Assembly: GCA_023249895.1 (NCBI GenBank)
Contig: JAHFBS010000014.1
Coordinates: 1-11,108, forward strand
Source: a bacterium
GTDB taxonomy: Bacteria > Babelota > Babeliae > Babelales > RVW-14
DNA length: 11,108 nucleotides
Direction: 5' to 3'
Below the pieces are notes generated by a model. That model searched no databases, was not told where the DNA came from, and worked only from the letters and a program-made list of their open reading frames with translations. Numbering within the stretch: position 1 is the first letter of the stretch; every line of letters starts with the position of its first letter. The position numbers were made by a program, and so were the translations under genes. Shown here piece after piece: positions 1 through 6,940 of the stretch.

Positions 1-1
1 C

Positions 2-715
2 GATCAAGAAATATGGCATCGACTTTCACATGTTCTGCGCGCACGGCCAGACGATGAGTTTATATTTTTTGATGATCAAAAGGTTATTCACCTACAACTT
101 CAATCATTAAGCACCAAGGGTACGGTCCAAGGCGTTATGCAGCAACTTTGGGAAGCACAGCCATTGGCGCCTGCGATCAATCTTTTTATGGGTCTTGTGC
201 GCCGTGATGCTTGGAGTGAGATTGTTTATTATGCAGCTCAAATGGGCGTTACAACCGTAACTCCCATTATTTCTGCAAAAACGCAACGTGAATGGGGCGG
301 CGAGCGGGAACTTGAACGCATGAAAAGCGTAATGGTTGCTGCGTGAGAACAAGCACATCAATTTGTTATTCCGAAAATTCATCAACCAGTAACGATTGAT
401 GAAGCGCTTCATCAACATGAATTCGTGGCATCAGCAACAACGGCTTCGGTGTATGGATGTGTTGAAGGCAAAGCATTTTTTTCAACGTTACAAACTATAG
501 TCGCCCAGAATCCTTCAACGCTTAATATCGTTATTGGGCCTGAGGGTGGATTTACTGCTGCCGAAAGTACCGCGCTTGAAAAAGCTGGCGTACGTGGCAT
601 GGCACTGACACCAACAATTCTTCGTTCACAGGATGCAGTGGCGGTATGTGTGGGGGCTTTTAGGAGTTCTTTTTTTGTTCCGGATGCTGCGCAATCGCAA
701 AATACTGAGATTTAA
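2..715 (+). pseudogene. rsmE: 16S rRNA (uracil-1498-N3)-methyltransferase, partial, interrupted by in-frame TGA
   Basis: RsmE is a SPOUT-class, SAM-dependent enzyme that methylates N3 of U1498 in 16S rRNA. The reading frame is open from the left edge, so the true start lies outside. The visible part begins inside the N-terminal PUA-like domain (a stretch resembling the family's HxxxVLR...GDE segment). It then shows the MGV-T-V-TP-I segment and the A-A-x-E-Q segment. The SPOUT knot follows, with IGPEGGF at about 533-553 and an ILR motif near 617-625. A TGA at 344-346 interrupts the frame exactly between the conserved Ala-Ala and Glu-Gln. The same frame continues on both sides, so one base substitution explains it. 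The usual ETA after the LR motif is QDA here. Without read-through the SAM-binding knot would be lost. The 3' end overlaps convergent tsaB by 56 nt. Family identity is secure. Whether the gene is dead, misread or recoded cannot be decided from this sequence; a nonsense mutation or sequencing error is likeliest. Confidence 0.8.
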
Positions 716-1403
716 GATAATTGGGTTCAATTTTGTAGCAGGGTGTTGTTTGTGCAAGAAACTGCTGCAATCCAAGACTTCCAATGCTATCAACGCTTGG
801 CGTTGCTTGATCGTGATGATAAAAACGAATCTCTTGTGATAATGAGGACGTTATTAAATCAAGATGTTGCGCACACCCATTTCCCGTCCCAATCAATTCT
901 TGAGGCGCATATTCTTTGCTGATCATAGTAAGAACAGCATCAATTTTTGCGCAGCCCTTATTCAGCATCTCATAGCTGTTTTGAGTCTGATTAAAACGTG
1001 ATAACGCGTAATAAACATCATTGTTGTAGGCATTGAGAATCACAAGAATATAAGAATAAGCGGGAATTTTGTGATCGGTTATTTGAATAGTTACGTCATA
1101 GGTAAGTGCGTCAAGACTATCGACGCCGACTAGTGGTATGCGATGAGCAAAGGCTATGCCATTGACGGTTGCAAGCGCAACACGAAGTGAGGTAAATGCG
1201 CCGGGTCCTTTGTCGATGGCTATAAAATCGAGATCTGCTAATTGAAGATTTTGATCTTCAAGGAGCGACATGCAAAGCGGTATAAGATGAGAGCTTGCAC
1301 GCGATTGCGTACTTGAAAGACGTGCACTACACACGCTTTTGGTGAAAAGCGCAAGATGGACGTGCGCATAGGTTGCTTGGATACTCAAGAAGACTGGCTT
1401 CAT
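660..1403 (-). CDS. tsaB: TsaB-like tRNA threonylcarbamoyladenosine biosynthesis protein
   Basis: TsaB is the non-catalytic ASKHA-fold partner that dimerises with TsaD to make the t6A modification at position 37 of ANN-decoding tRNAs in the cytoplasm. The 247-residue length fits the family. The signature segment GPGAFTSLRV at residues 66-75 matches the family's GPGSFTGLR motif, and PNYLKS near 227-232 matches the C-terminal P-x-YLR motif. A VILNAYNNDVYYA stretch at 121-133 fits the conserved strand before the second half of the fold. The first strand reads FLSIQATY where the family usually has LAIDTST, so the Asp is missing. TsaB is not the catalytic subunit, so this need not abolish function. 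The gene starts 9 nt after the zinc-ribbon gene and shows no clear Shine-Dalgarno site, which suggests translational coupling. The tail overlaps rsmE antiparallel. The start was chosen because it sits directly before the first conserved strand. Confidence 0.85.
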   Translation of the reverse strand: MKPVFLSIQATYAHVHLALFTKSVCSARLSSTQSRASSHLIPLCMSLLEDQNLQLADLDFIAIDKGPGAFTSLRVALATVNGIAFAHRIPLVGVDSLDALTYDVTIQITDHKIPAYSYILVILNAYNNDVYYALSRFNQTQNSYEMLNKGCAKIDAVLTMISKEYAPQELIGTGNGCAQHLDLITSSLSQEIRFYHHDQATPSVDSIGSLGLQQFLAQTTPCYKIEPNYLKSQYFAIAQHPEQKKNS

Positions 1404-1412
1404 AGGGGTGTA

Positions 1413-1595
1413 TTAGTCGTTTTGTCGTTTAAGCTTTTGTCGTTGGTAAAATATTCCGAAGGAATCGTCTTTGATGGTGTTTTCGCGTTTCTCAATTATT
1501 TTACCACAATTAAGGCATTTCCACCCCTCAAAGTTGATAAAATGATCGAAGAACGACTGCATGACCATCAGTCCTCCGCATTTTGGGCATCGCAT
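1413..1595 (-). CDS. Small zinc-ribbon protein, function unknown
   Basis: This is a 60-residue protein with two CxxC knuckles, Cys3-Pro-Lys-Cys6-Gly-Gly and Cys27-Leu-Asn-Cys30-Gly, separated by 20 residues. That is the pattern of a single Zn-ribbon. The C-terminal third (about 36-60) is highly charged and Lys/Arg-rich, which would suit nucleic-acid or ribosome contact, but this is inference. A good Shine-Dalgarno site (AAGGAG, 3 nt before ATG) supports the start at 1595. It is the first gene of a two-gene unit with tsaB, 9 nt upstream of it, so both are probably made from one transcript and it may be a minor partner in translation or tRNA modification. I do not recognise a named family. The clear Cys pattern and strong ribosome-binding site make it very likely to be a real gene. 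Confidence 0.75.
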   Translation of the reverse strand: MRCPKCGGLMVMQSFFDHFINFEGWKCLNCGKIIEKRENTIKDDSFGIFYQRQKLKRQND

Positions 1596-1673
1596 AGGCT
1601 CCTTCCCCGTTTTTATTATTACCTTTTATATGCAGTACCTGAATCCGAGCCCGTTTTTACTTGCAGTCCTAAA

Positions 1674-1704
1674 ATCATACCACAGTTATGTGTAACCATA
1701 ACAA
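1674..1704 (-). promoter_or_regulatory. Candidate promoter for zinc-ribbon/tsaB unit, with inverted repeat in the spacer
   Basis: Read on the minus strand, an extended -10 (TGG then TATGAT, 1682-1674) lies 19 nt after a TTGTTA -35-like hexamer (1704-1699). The spacing is long, but the TGn extension can compensate. A perfect 6-bp inverted repeat, GTTATG-6 nt-CATAAC (1685-1702), lies between and over these elements, where a repressor could bind. Transcription would begin about 70 nt before the zinc-ribbon start. This is pattern evidence only. Confidence 0.35.
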
Positions 1705-1713
1705 ATCTTTTGT

Positions 1714-1738
1714 AAAAAAAGCATTTGGCTCGTTTTTT
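1714..1738 (-). terminator. Terminator-like hairpin after the coiled-coil gene
   Basis: Directly past the stop of the 1740-2567 gene there is a stem of AGC/GCT with a 5-nt loop, a 2-nt CG bulge, and then six A opposite six T. On the minus strand it ends in a run of seven U. The GC core is short, so it may terminate poorly, but its position immediately behind the stop codon fits a Rho-independent terminator. Confidence 0.4.
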
Positions 1739-1739
1739 C

Positions 1740-2567
1740 TTATTCACCATTTCCACTGGACTGTGTCAATTCAAGTTCAAGAAATGCGCGTCGCGCCTGC
1801 TCTGCTTCTGACGCTTTGTCTTTCCCTGCTAGTTGAGTGCCATCTTCTCCTGCGATCTGCCCAATGCGAGAAGCGTTAAATTTAAGCGCTTCTGTCTGCT
1901 GCTGAACGCGTTGTGATTGTTGCAGTGTTTGTACCTGAAGATCAAGATTTTTTTTATGTGCCTTTTCAAGCTTGCGAACAAGCGCTTGCTTGAGGGCGTT
2001 TTTTTCTTCTTGATATGATCTGAGATTAATATCGATAATCGCATTTAATTTGTTAATTTCTTCTTTTTCCGAAACGCAATGAGTGGCGCGTGCTGTTTTT
2101 TGTGCTGCTTGTAATGCGGCGTCACGATCGGTAATTGATTGATTAAGAAGCATGTTTATTTCGTACAAAAGTGCGAGACGAAGGCGTGGTAACATTTCGG
2201 CAACTGTTGCAGATGATACAAGCATTGAGTTGAGTGTCGATTCGGCATTTTTTTGTATATTCACCAAGCGAGCGAGCGCTTGTATTTTATCATTGAGTTG
2301 CTCGTAAAGAGGATCGGTTAGTGATGTCATGCTGGCAAGCGTGGTAGTAAACCATGAAGAAAGTCGATCGAAATATCTAGAAAAGTCCGCAACTTCTGTT
2401 GGCGATTCTGCCTGTTCAACAATGGCGCGTAAAAATGAGAGGTGTGTATCAAATGATTTTTGTAATGACTCTTTCCAGCTTTGTTCGCTTGCTGTTATTG
2501 ATTGTGTTGCAACAAGATGAGATACGTGCGCGCAGATTACAAGAGAAACGAATAACATGATCTTCAT
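1740..2567 (-). CDS. Exported coiled-coil protein, function unknown
   Basis: This is a 275-residue protein. An N-terminal signal peptide is visible (Lys near the start, hydrophobic core about 4-20, small residues VAT near 19-21), so it should be periplasmic or secreted. The rest is almost entirely helical in character. A first Ser/Thr-rich helical block covers about 25-150. A long Glu/Lys/Gln-rich segment at about 165-232, rich in Leu and Gln heptad-like spacing, predicts a coiled coil. The C-terminal tail is acidic and Gly-rich. No catalytic motif, cysteine pair or membrane segment beyond the signal is visible. The general plan resembles Skp/OmpH-like periplasmic chaperones or extracellular coiled-coil proteins, but nothing allows a family assignment. 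Upstream bases are G-rich (a GGGTGGGGG stretch 4 nt before ATG) and may act as ribosome-binding site. It is transcribed divergently from the hydrolase-like gene and appears to be monocistronic. Confidence 0.7.
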   Translation of the reverse strand: MKIMLFVSLVICAHVSHLVATQSITASEQSWKESLQKSFDTHLSFLRAIVEQAESPTEVADFSRYFDRLSSWFTTTLASMTSLTDPLYEQLNDKIQALARLVNIQKNAESTLNSMLVSSATVAEMLPRLRLALLYEINMLLNQSITDRDAALQAAQKTARATHCVSEKEEINKLNAIIDINLRSYQEEKNALKQALVRKLEKAHKKNLDLQVQTLQQSQRVQQQTEALKFNASRIGQIAGEDGTQLAGKDKASEAEQARRAFLELELTQSSGNGE

Positions 2568-2603
2568 ACAGCCCCCACCCGAATAATTTAAAATCCTATT
2601 CTC

Positions 2604-2632
2604 ATACTATGTGATGGAGAGCCAAAATACAA
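2604..2632 (-). promoter_or_regulatory. Candidate promoter for the coiled-coil gene
   Basis: On the minus strand, TTGTAT (2632-2627) and TAGTAT (2609-2604) are separated by exactly 17 nt and lie about 37 nt before the ATG at 2567. They match the sigma-70 consensus at 3/6 and 4/6. The position is right, but the match is weak. Confidence 0.3.
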
Positions 2633-2732
2633 GATATGACTTTCAAATCCCCTCAGAGAGCCTGTTACAAGCATCTTGCCCAAGTGGTGTCCTGGGTGTG
2701 GCTTGCACAGTATCCTGTTCCTGCGCATACTG

Positions 2733-2749
2733 AAACGGTTGGTCCGTTT
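2733..2749 (+). other. Small hairpin in the leader of the hydrolase-like gene
   Basis: AAACGG and CCGTTT form a perfect 6-bp stem around a 5-nt loop (TTGGT). It ends 10 nt before the GGAG ribosome-binding site at 2760-2763. No U-run follows, so it is not a terminator. It could shape translation initiation of the 2772 gene, or be chance. Nothing else definite is visible in the 204-bp divergent gap (2568-2771). A weak plus-strand promoter pair (TTGCAC, 17 nt, CATACT) begins at 2703. Confidence 0.3.
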
Positions 2750-2771
2750 ATTGAAAAGTGGAGAATAATTT

Positions 2772-4232
2772 ATGAAGTCACGCACAATTGGTGTAATGAT
2801 AATCGGATGCATGGTGGCCGCTGTGGCTTTTGGGGTGGTGACGTGGAGACGCGTACATAAGCCAGTCATTTCTCAACCGTGGATGACCGTTTTTGTGCAT
2901 GGAAGTTTCGGCTCACTTTTGGGGTTCTTGAATCTTTCGGATCTTTTATCAGATCGTGTTCGCGGTACTGAGTATCAACAGATAGCATTAAAAATACGTA
3001 ACGATGGATTCTTTTATCGCCATCAACCAATCCTTGAGCAGGGCCTTATTGCCTTTGAACCAACACTTGATCCCCAGAAGGCTACGGCAAAGAAATTTGC
3101 TATTTATCCTATTGTTAAAGCATATGAAATTGTTAATGAAAAAGTGTTTCCTGAAGAGGGTAAAAATTACTTTTATGCGTTTGGGTGGAGCGGCCTTTTG
3201 AGCCAAACTAACCGACGTCTTGAAGCTATCCGTTTTTACAATGCTCTTTGTGCTGAACTAGCCCGTCTTAGATCAAAAGGGATATTTCCTAAAGTTCGCA
3301 TTATTACTCATTCGCATGGAGGAAATATTGCACTTAACCTTGGGGCCGTGCAAAAGCTACTTGCTTTGCCGCTTACTGATACAAGCGCTCAATTTTCGTC
3401 AGATCTAGAAGAAAACGAATCTTTGCAAGATATGGCGGCTGTTATGCGTAATCTTCCATCGCAGGAGGGAGCTCGAACTCGTACGCAGCAAGAAGTGTGG
3501 GATTATATTCCTGTTGATCGGTCGCTGGTGATTGATGAACTTATTATGTTTGGTTCGCCCGTACAGGCTGAAACTGAACGTTTTTGTCAGGCTCCAATTT
3601 TTAAAAAAGTTTTCAATATCTATTCTGGGGAAGATTGGGTGCAACGATTTGATTGGGTGAGCTCTAAAAGAACAACGATTAGTAAACAGCGCTTAATGCT
3701 CAAAGAGGGCCACATAGAAAAGGGCGCTCATGTTGTTCAGGCGCGTATTATGCTTGGTCGCCAGGTAGCCAATGATAAGCTTGTCATTAATCGCGCAGAG
3801 GATGCTGTAGTTAGTAATCAGGTGTATCGTGGCCAAGAGCCATCAATACTTGATGCTCTGATGTCGGGGAAAAATGTGTTTGTACGTAAAAGCAAAGATC
3901 CAACACACAAAGAAATGTGGTTTTTGATGTGGTCAGAAGATCCCGAAGGGTATTCATCGCCTCTCTTTCCTTTACCAACGGTCGTGATGACGCCGCTTAT
4001 TATCAAAGCCCTTGATATGACACAAAATATGGTTGATGCTGATGTCAATATTGATATTGTTGGCACAAAGATAGTTGCATATGTGCTGCAACATGATCAG
4101 GACGCTGTTAAAGGAAAATGGGAACTTGATGCATCAGTTCTTACTTCGCTACAACAACAAACAATGAAATTAAAACCATCAAGAGAGGTATATGGAGATG
4201 AGTTTAATGCTATTTATCGATACTTGCGTTAA
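2772..4232 (+). CDS. N-terminally anchored alpha/beta-hydrolase-like protein, lipase/esterase-type
   Basis: This is a 486-residue protein. A hydrophobic segment at residues 5-24, followed by WRR, looks like an uncleaved signal anchor, so the body should face the periplasm. At 40-48, VFVHGSFGS resembles the strand plus oxyanion HG loop of alpha/beta hydrolases. At 176-187, RIITHSHGGNIA is a nucleophile elbow with Ser181, although the usual leading Gly of GxSxG is Thr here. GSP at 261-263 and NIYSGEDWV at 282-290 give a plausible acid, Asp288. His314 or His320 could complete a triad, but this is a guess. The C-terminal 150 residues match nothing I know. A GGAG site 8 nt before ATG and an in-frame TAA just upstream (2766-2768) fix the start at 2772. 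Substrate is unknown; lipid, ester or peptide hydrolysis are possible, and loss of activity is also possible. It appears to stand alone, 149 nt before bamA. Confidence 0.75.
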   Translation: MKSRTIGVMIIGCMVAAVAFGVVTWRRVHKPVISQPWMTVFVHGSFGSLLGFLNLSDLLSDRVRGTEYQQIALKIRNDGFFYRHQPILEQGLIAFEPTLDPQKATAKKFAIYPIVKAYEIVNEKVFPEEGKNYFYAFGWSGLLSQTNRRLEAIRFYNALCAELARLRSKGIFPKVRIITHSHGGNIALNLGAVQKLLALPLTDTSAQFSSDLEENESLQDMAAVMRNLPSQEGARTRTQQEVWDYIPVDRSLVIDELIMFGSPVQAETERFCQAPIFKKVFNIYSGEDWVQRFDWVSSKRTTISKQRLMLKEGHIEKGAHVVQARIMLGRQVANDKLVINRAEDAVVSNQVYRGQEPSILDALMSGKNVFVRKSKDPTHKEMWFLMWSEDPEGYSSPLFPLPTVVMTPLIIKALDMTQNMVDADVNIDIVGTKIVAYVLQHDQDAVKGKWELDASVLTSLQQQTMKLKPSREVYGDEFNAIYRYLR

Positions 4233-4245
4233 AGCCGGTTATAAT
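4217..4245 (+). promoter_or_regulatory. Candidate promoter of the bamA operon
   Basis: A perfect TATAAT (4240-4245) sits 17 nt after TCGATA (4217-4222, 4/6 to TTGACA). The -35 lies inside the end of the hydrolase-like gene. Transcription from here would give a leader of about 130 nt before bamA. This is the best sigma-70-like match I found in the window, though TATAAT can occur by chance in AT-rich DNA. Confidence 0.4.
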
Positions 4246-4254
4246 TGCGTAACT

Positions 4255-4278
4255 GAAAAAGAATCAGAAAAAGAATAG
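4255..4278 (+). repeat. Tandem 12-mer, two copies
   Basis: GAAAAAGAATCA (4255-4266) is followed directly by GAAAAAGAATAG (4267-4278), differing only in the last two bases. It lies in the leader between the candidate promoter and bamA. It may be slippage in an A-rich stretch. Confidence 0.6.
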
Positions 4279-4286
4279 CTTTTTTT
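4268..4286 (+). terminator. Weak hairpin with U-run after the hydrolase-like gene
   Basis: AAAAAG and CTTTTT can pair around a 5-nt loop and run into seven T in total. The stem is nearly all A-U and therefore weak. It could partially terminate the hydrolase transcript or attenuate the bamA transcript. I give it low weight. Confidence 0.25.
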
Positions 4287-4381
4287 CCACGAATCTGTAT
4301 CATAATTTCCTTCAGAGATCGTCTTAAAAAGCTGATGTTTTCTACCTAATTTATGGTGGCTCTACATCTAAAGAGGATTGC

Positions 4382-6907
4382 ATGAACCGTATCAAAAGAC
4401 ATAAGCATTTGAATATCTTGATGCGTAGTTTGCTCCTTATGACATTTGCGATAGCAACATCGACGAATGTGTGTCGATGCGAAGAAGATGAAGAGGAGCC
4501 TTCCCAAGAAGCAGTAGTAAATGAGGCTGACAAACTCCAAGCATCTCTTGAACATACCGTAACCGCTCGTACGGACGAATCAAAACAGTTTGATCATCTT
4601 ATTGTCAAAAACATTATCATCGAAGGTAATAAATACGTAACCAAGGAAGCCATTATTGCTCGCCTTCCTTACAAAATTGATCAAGAATTTGATGCCGAAA
4701 AAAGTGGCTTTGCGTTGCGACATCTGTATGCCTTAGATCGCTTTCATCAAGTACGTATTGATGGTGAAAAAATTGATGACAAAACCATGAATTTGTATGT
4801 GGTTGTTGAAGAAAAGAAGCTTCTTGAAAAGTGCGAATTTAGGGGCAATAAATTATTACGTACGCGAAAAATTAAAGACAAGCTTAAGCTTGATAAAATG
4901 ACGACCATCGATGAGCAAGCGTTGCGTAATATTACCGACCAGATTCGCAAAATGTATCGAGAAGAAGGACGTCATCAGGTAAAAATAACGCATGCCTTGG
5001 AGCCGAATAAAGAAAATCCTGACAAAGTTACGGTGATTTTTACTATTAATGATGGCCCAAAATCGAGCATCAAATACGTTAAATTTATTGGCAATGAACA
5101 CTTTCCTGATCGTAAATTGCGCAATGTTATTTTCTCACGAGAAAATTGGTTATTAAGTTTTATGGACAATGGCGGAACGTATGATGAAGAAGCCATTGAG
5201 ATTGATAAACACCGCATCGAATATTTTTATCGTGATCACGGTTATTTGATGGTGAGAGTGCATCGTGCGCAAGTAGATTATTCACCAGATAAACACGATA
5301 TAACCGTTACTTTTCATGTTAAAGAAGGTCCTCAGTTTTTTGTGCGTGAATTGCATGTTGTTGGTGATGAAGTTTATGGCGAAGATGAATTGTTTCCTTT
5401 GGTTCGTCTTGAACAGGGTAAGCCATATGCACAACAACTTTTGATGCAATCGATGAACAATATCAAAGATCTCTATGGCGAAAAGGGCTACATTTATTGC
5501 GATGTCTTTCCTCAGGTAAAGCCGGATGAACAAAAAAATGAGGTCGACATAACCTTCAGTGTTGAACGTGGTAAGAAATTATTCGCTAATCGTATTGTCA
5601 TTACCGGTAATAAAGTGACTCACGATAAAGTCATTCGCCGTCAGCTTGAAATTGATGAAGGCGATTTGATCACCACCAAAAAATTGAATCAGTCGCGTAC
5701 CAGTGTTGAATATTTGAGCTATTTTGAACGTAATGGCGTCAACTGGAAGCTGCATCGTATTTCTGATGATCTTGCTGATCTTGAAATGAATGTTCAAGAA
5801 GCCAAGACAGGCAACTTAAATTTCATGCTGAGTTATGGTACCGATCAATACAACCCAACGCCATCGGCGCGTGGTATGATCTCGGTTGATAAGCTTAACT
5901 TGTTTGGTCGTGGTTATGATGTTGGCGGATTGGTCCAAGCAGATAGACACCGTATCCGAAAACTTGAAGCGCACTTCTTTGATCCGCATATTTTTGATAG
6001 CGATATTTCGACCGGTATTTATGCCTACAAACGATGGGATGAGTACGAACAATGGAGCAACAGTATGAAAGGTACGCCGATACAAAATGTATTGGGCGCT
6101 GACGTACGCCTTGGATTCTGGTTGCCACAAGTTGATAAAAGATTGCAGCTTGTGCTTGATATTGGCATAGAAGATTTGCGCATGAAGCACACTGAACTTA
6201 AACGTCCTAATCAGTTGTTCGAACCAATTGTACAACGAACATTACAAACCGGTACGCTTCAGTGGATTGGCCTTGATTTGGTTAAAGATACGCGTAACCA
6301 CCAAGTGTATCCAAATGATGGCTATAAAATGACAACCAGTTTCAAGACCGCGCTTCCAGGTTTGAATCACAAATTTGGGTTCATTAAAGGTGAGGTCGAA
6401 GCAAGCTTTTATACAGCCTTGATAGACAAATTCCTTCTTGGCGAGCCCCTGGTACTTGCGTTGCATGCCAAAATGGGAACAATTCGCGAATTTAAGGGTG
6501 ATAGACCTGTTCCTTACAAAGAGTTATACCACATTGGTGGACAGAATACGGTGCGTGGATTTACCTGGAGTGGTATTGGCCCTGCATGGATTAACAACGA
6601 TCCTCTTGGCGCGCGCAACGCCTTGGTATACAACGTTGAGTTGGTGTTCCCGCTGATTCCAGATTATTCAATGAAAGCTCATCTATTTTATGATGCCGGT
6701 GCTGGTTGGGATACGCCAAAACAGGGTATTTCAGATCCTTCGATGATTAAGCGTGACAAATTTGATCTTCGTAACGCAATTGGTTTTGGTCTTAATCTGC
6801 TTAAACCAGTTCCTGCCAAAATTGACTGGGGCTTTAAGCTTGATCGTAAGAAGAAAGATCATGAATCAGCGCAAGAATTTCATCTGAGCATGAACTATGC
6901 GTGGTAA
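4382..6907 (+). CDS. bamA: Outer-membrane protein assembly factor BamA
   Basis: BamA is the Omp85-family core of the BAM machine that folds beta-barrel proteins into the outer membrane. The 841-residue length is normal. A signal peptide occupies about residues 1-31 (basic start, hydrophobic core 12-27, probable end near Cys31/Cys33), followed by a very acidic Glu/Asp stretch at 34-40. Five POTRA domains follow at roughly 74-146, 147-226, 229-316, 319-396 and 402-473. Each has the beta-alpha-alpha-beta-beta rhythm, with E/TGN or VGD turns at their starts. The barrel covers about 478-841, with YPNDGY at 643-648 and the conserved loop-6 VRGF at 724-727. The last residue is Trp, where BamA usually ends in Phe; an aromatic end still fits a beta-signal. 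AAGAGGA, 4 nt before ATG, supports the start. It heads a plus-strand series with an exported small protein, an LptA-like gene and mutL. Confidence 0.97.
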   Translation: MNRIKRHKHLNILMRSLLLMTFAIATSTNVCRCEEDEEEPSQEAVVNEADKLQASLEHTVTARTDESKQFDHLIVKNIIIEGNKYVTKEAIIARLPYKIDQEFDAEKSGFALRHLYALDRFHQVRIDGEKIDDKTMNLYVVVEEKKLLEKCEFRGNKLLRTRKIKDKLKLDKMTTIDEQALRNITDQIRKMYREEGRHQVKITHALEPNKENPDKVTVIFTINDGPKSSIKYVKFIGNEHFPDRKLRNVIFSRENWLLSFMDNGGTYDEEAIEIDKHRIEYFYRDHGYLMVRVHRAQVDYSPDKHDITVTFHVKEGPQFFVRELHVVGDEVYGEDELFPLVRLEQGKPYAQQLLMQSMNNIKDLYGEKGYIYCDVFPQVKPDEQKNEVDITFSVERGKKLFANRIVITGNKVTHDKVIRRQLEIDEGDLITTKKLNQSRTSVEYLSYFERNGVNWKLHRISDDLADLEMNVQEAKTGNLNFMLSYGTDQYNPTPSARGMISVDKLNLFGRGYDVGGLVQADRHRIRKLEAHFFDPHIFDSDISTGIYAYKRWDEYEQWSNSMKGTPIQNVLGADVRLGFWLPQVDKRLQLVLDIGIEDLRMKHTELKRPNQLFEPIVQRTLQTGTLQWIGLDLVKDTRNHQVYPNDGYKMTTSFKTALPGLNHKFGFIKGEVEASFYTALIDKFLLGEPLVLALHAKMGTIREFKGDRPVPYKELYHIGGQNTVRGFTWSGIGPAWINNDPLGARNALVYNVELVFPLIPDYSMKAHLFYDAGAGWDTPKQGISDPSMIKRDKFDLRNAIGFGLNLLKPVPAKIDWGFKLDRKKKDHESAQEFHLSMNYAW

Positions 6908-6940
6908 GAATTGCTTTTCATTGCAGCTATGATATCCTTC

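Noticed and set aside
344..420. Selenocysteine insertion (UGA plus SECIS) in rsmE
   Set aside because: The only nearby structure I found is a 5-bp AACAA/TTGTT stem with a long A/C-rich loop and no clear SECIS features. RsmE is not a known selenoprotein family.
2588..2720. tRNA-like TTCAAAT stretch near 2641 in the divergent gap
   Set aside because: The flanking bases do not form a T-stem and no acceptor or anticodon arm can be drawn on either strand.
2636..2860. Possible short gene (74 codons) ahead of and overlapping the hydrolase-like gene
   Set aside because: It shows no family motif or signal, overlaps the better-supported start at 2772, and its composition looks like chance.
5816..6235. 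139-codon minus-strand frame inside bamA
   Set aside because: It lies fully antisense to conserved BamA barrel sequence and shows no recognisable protein features.
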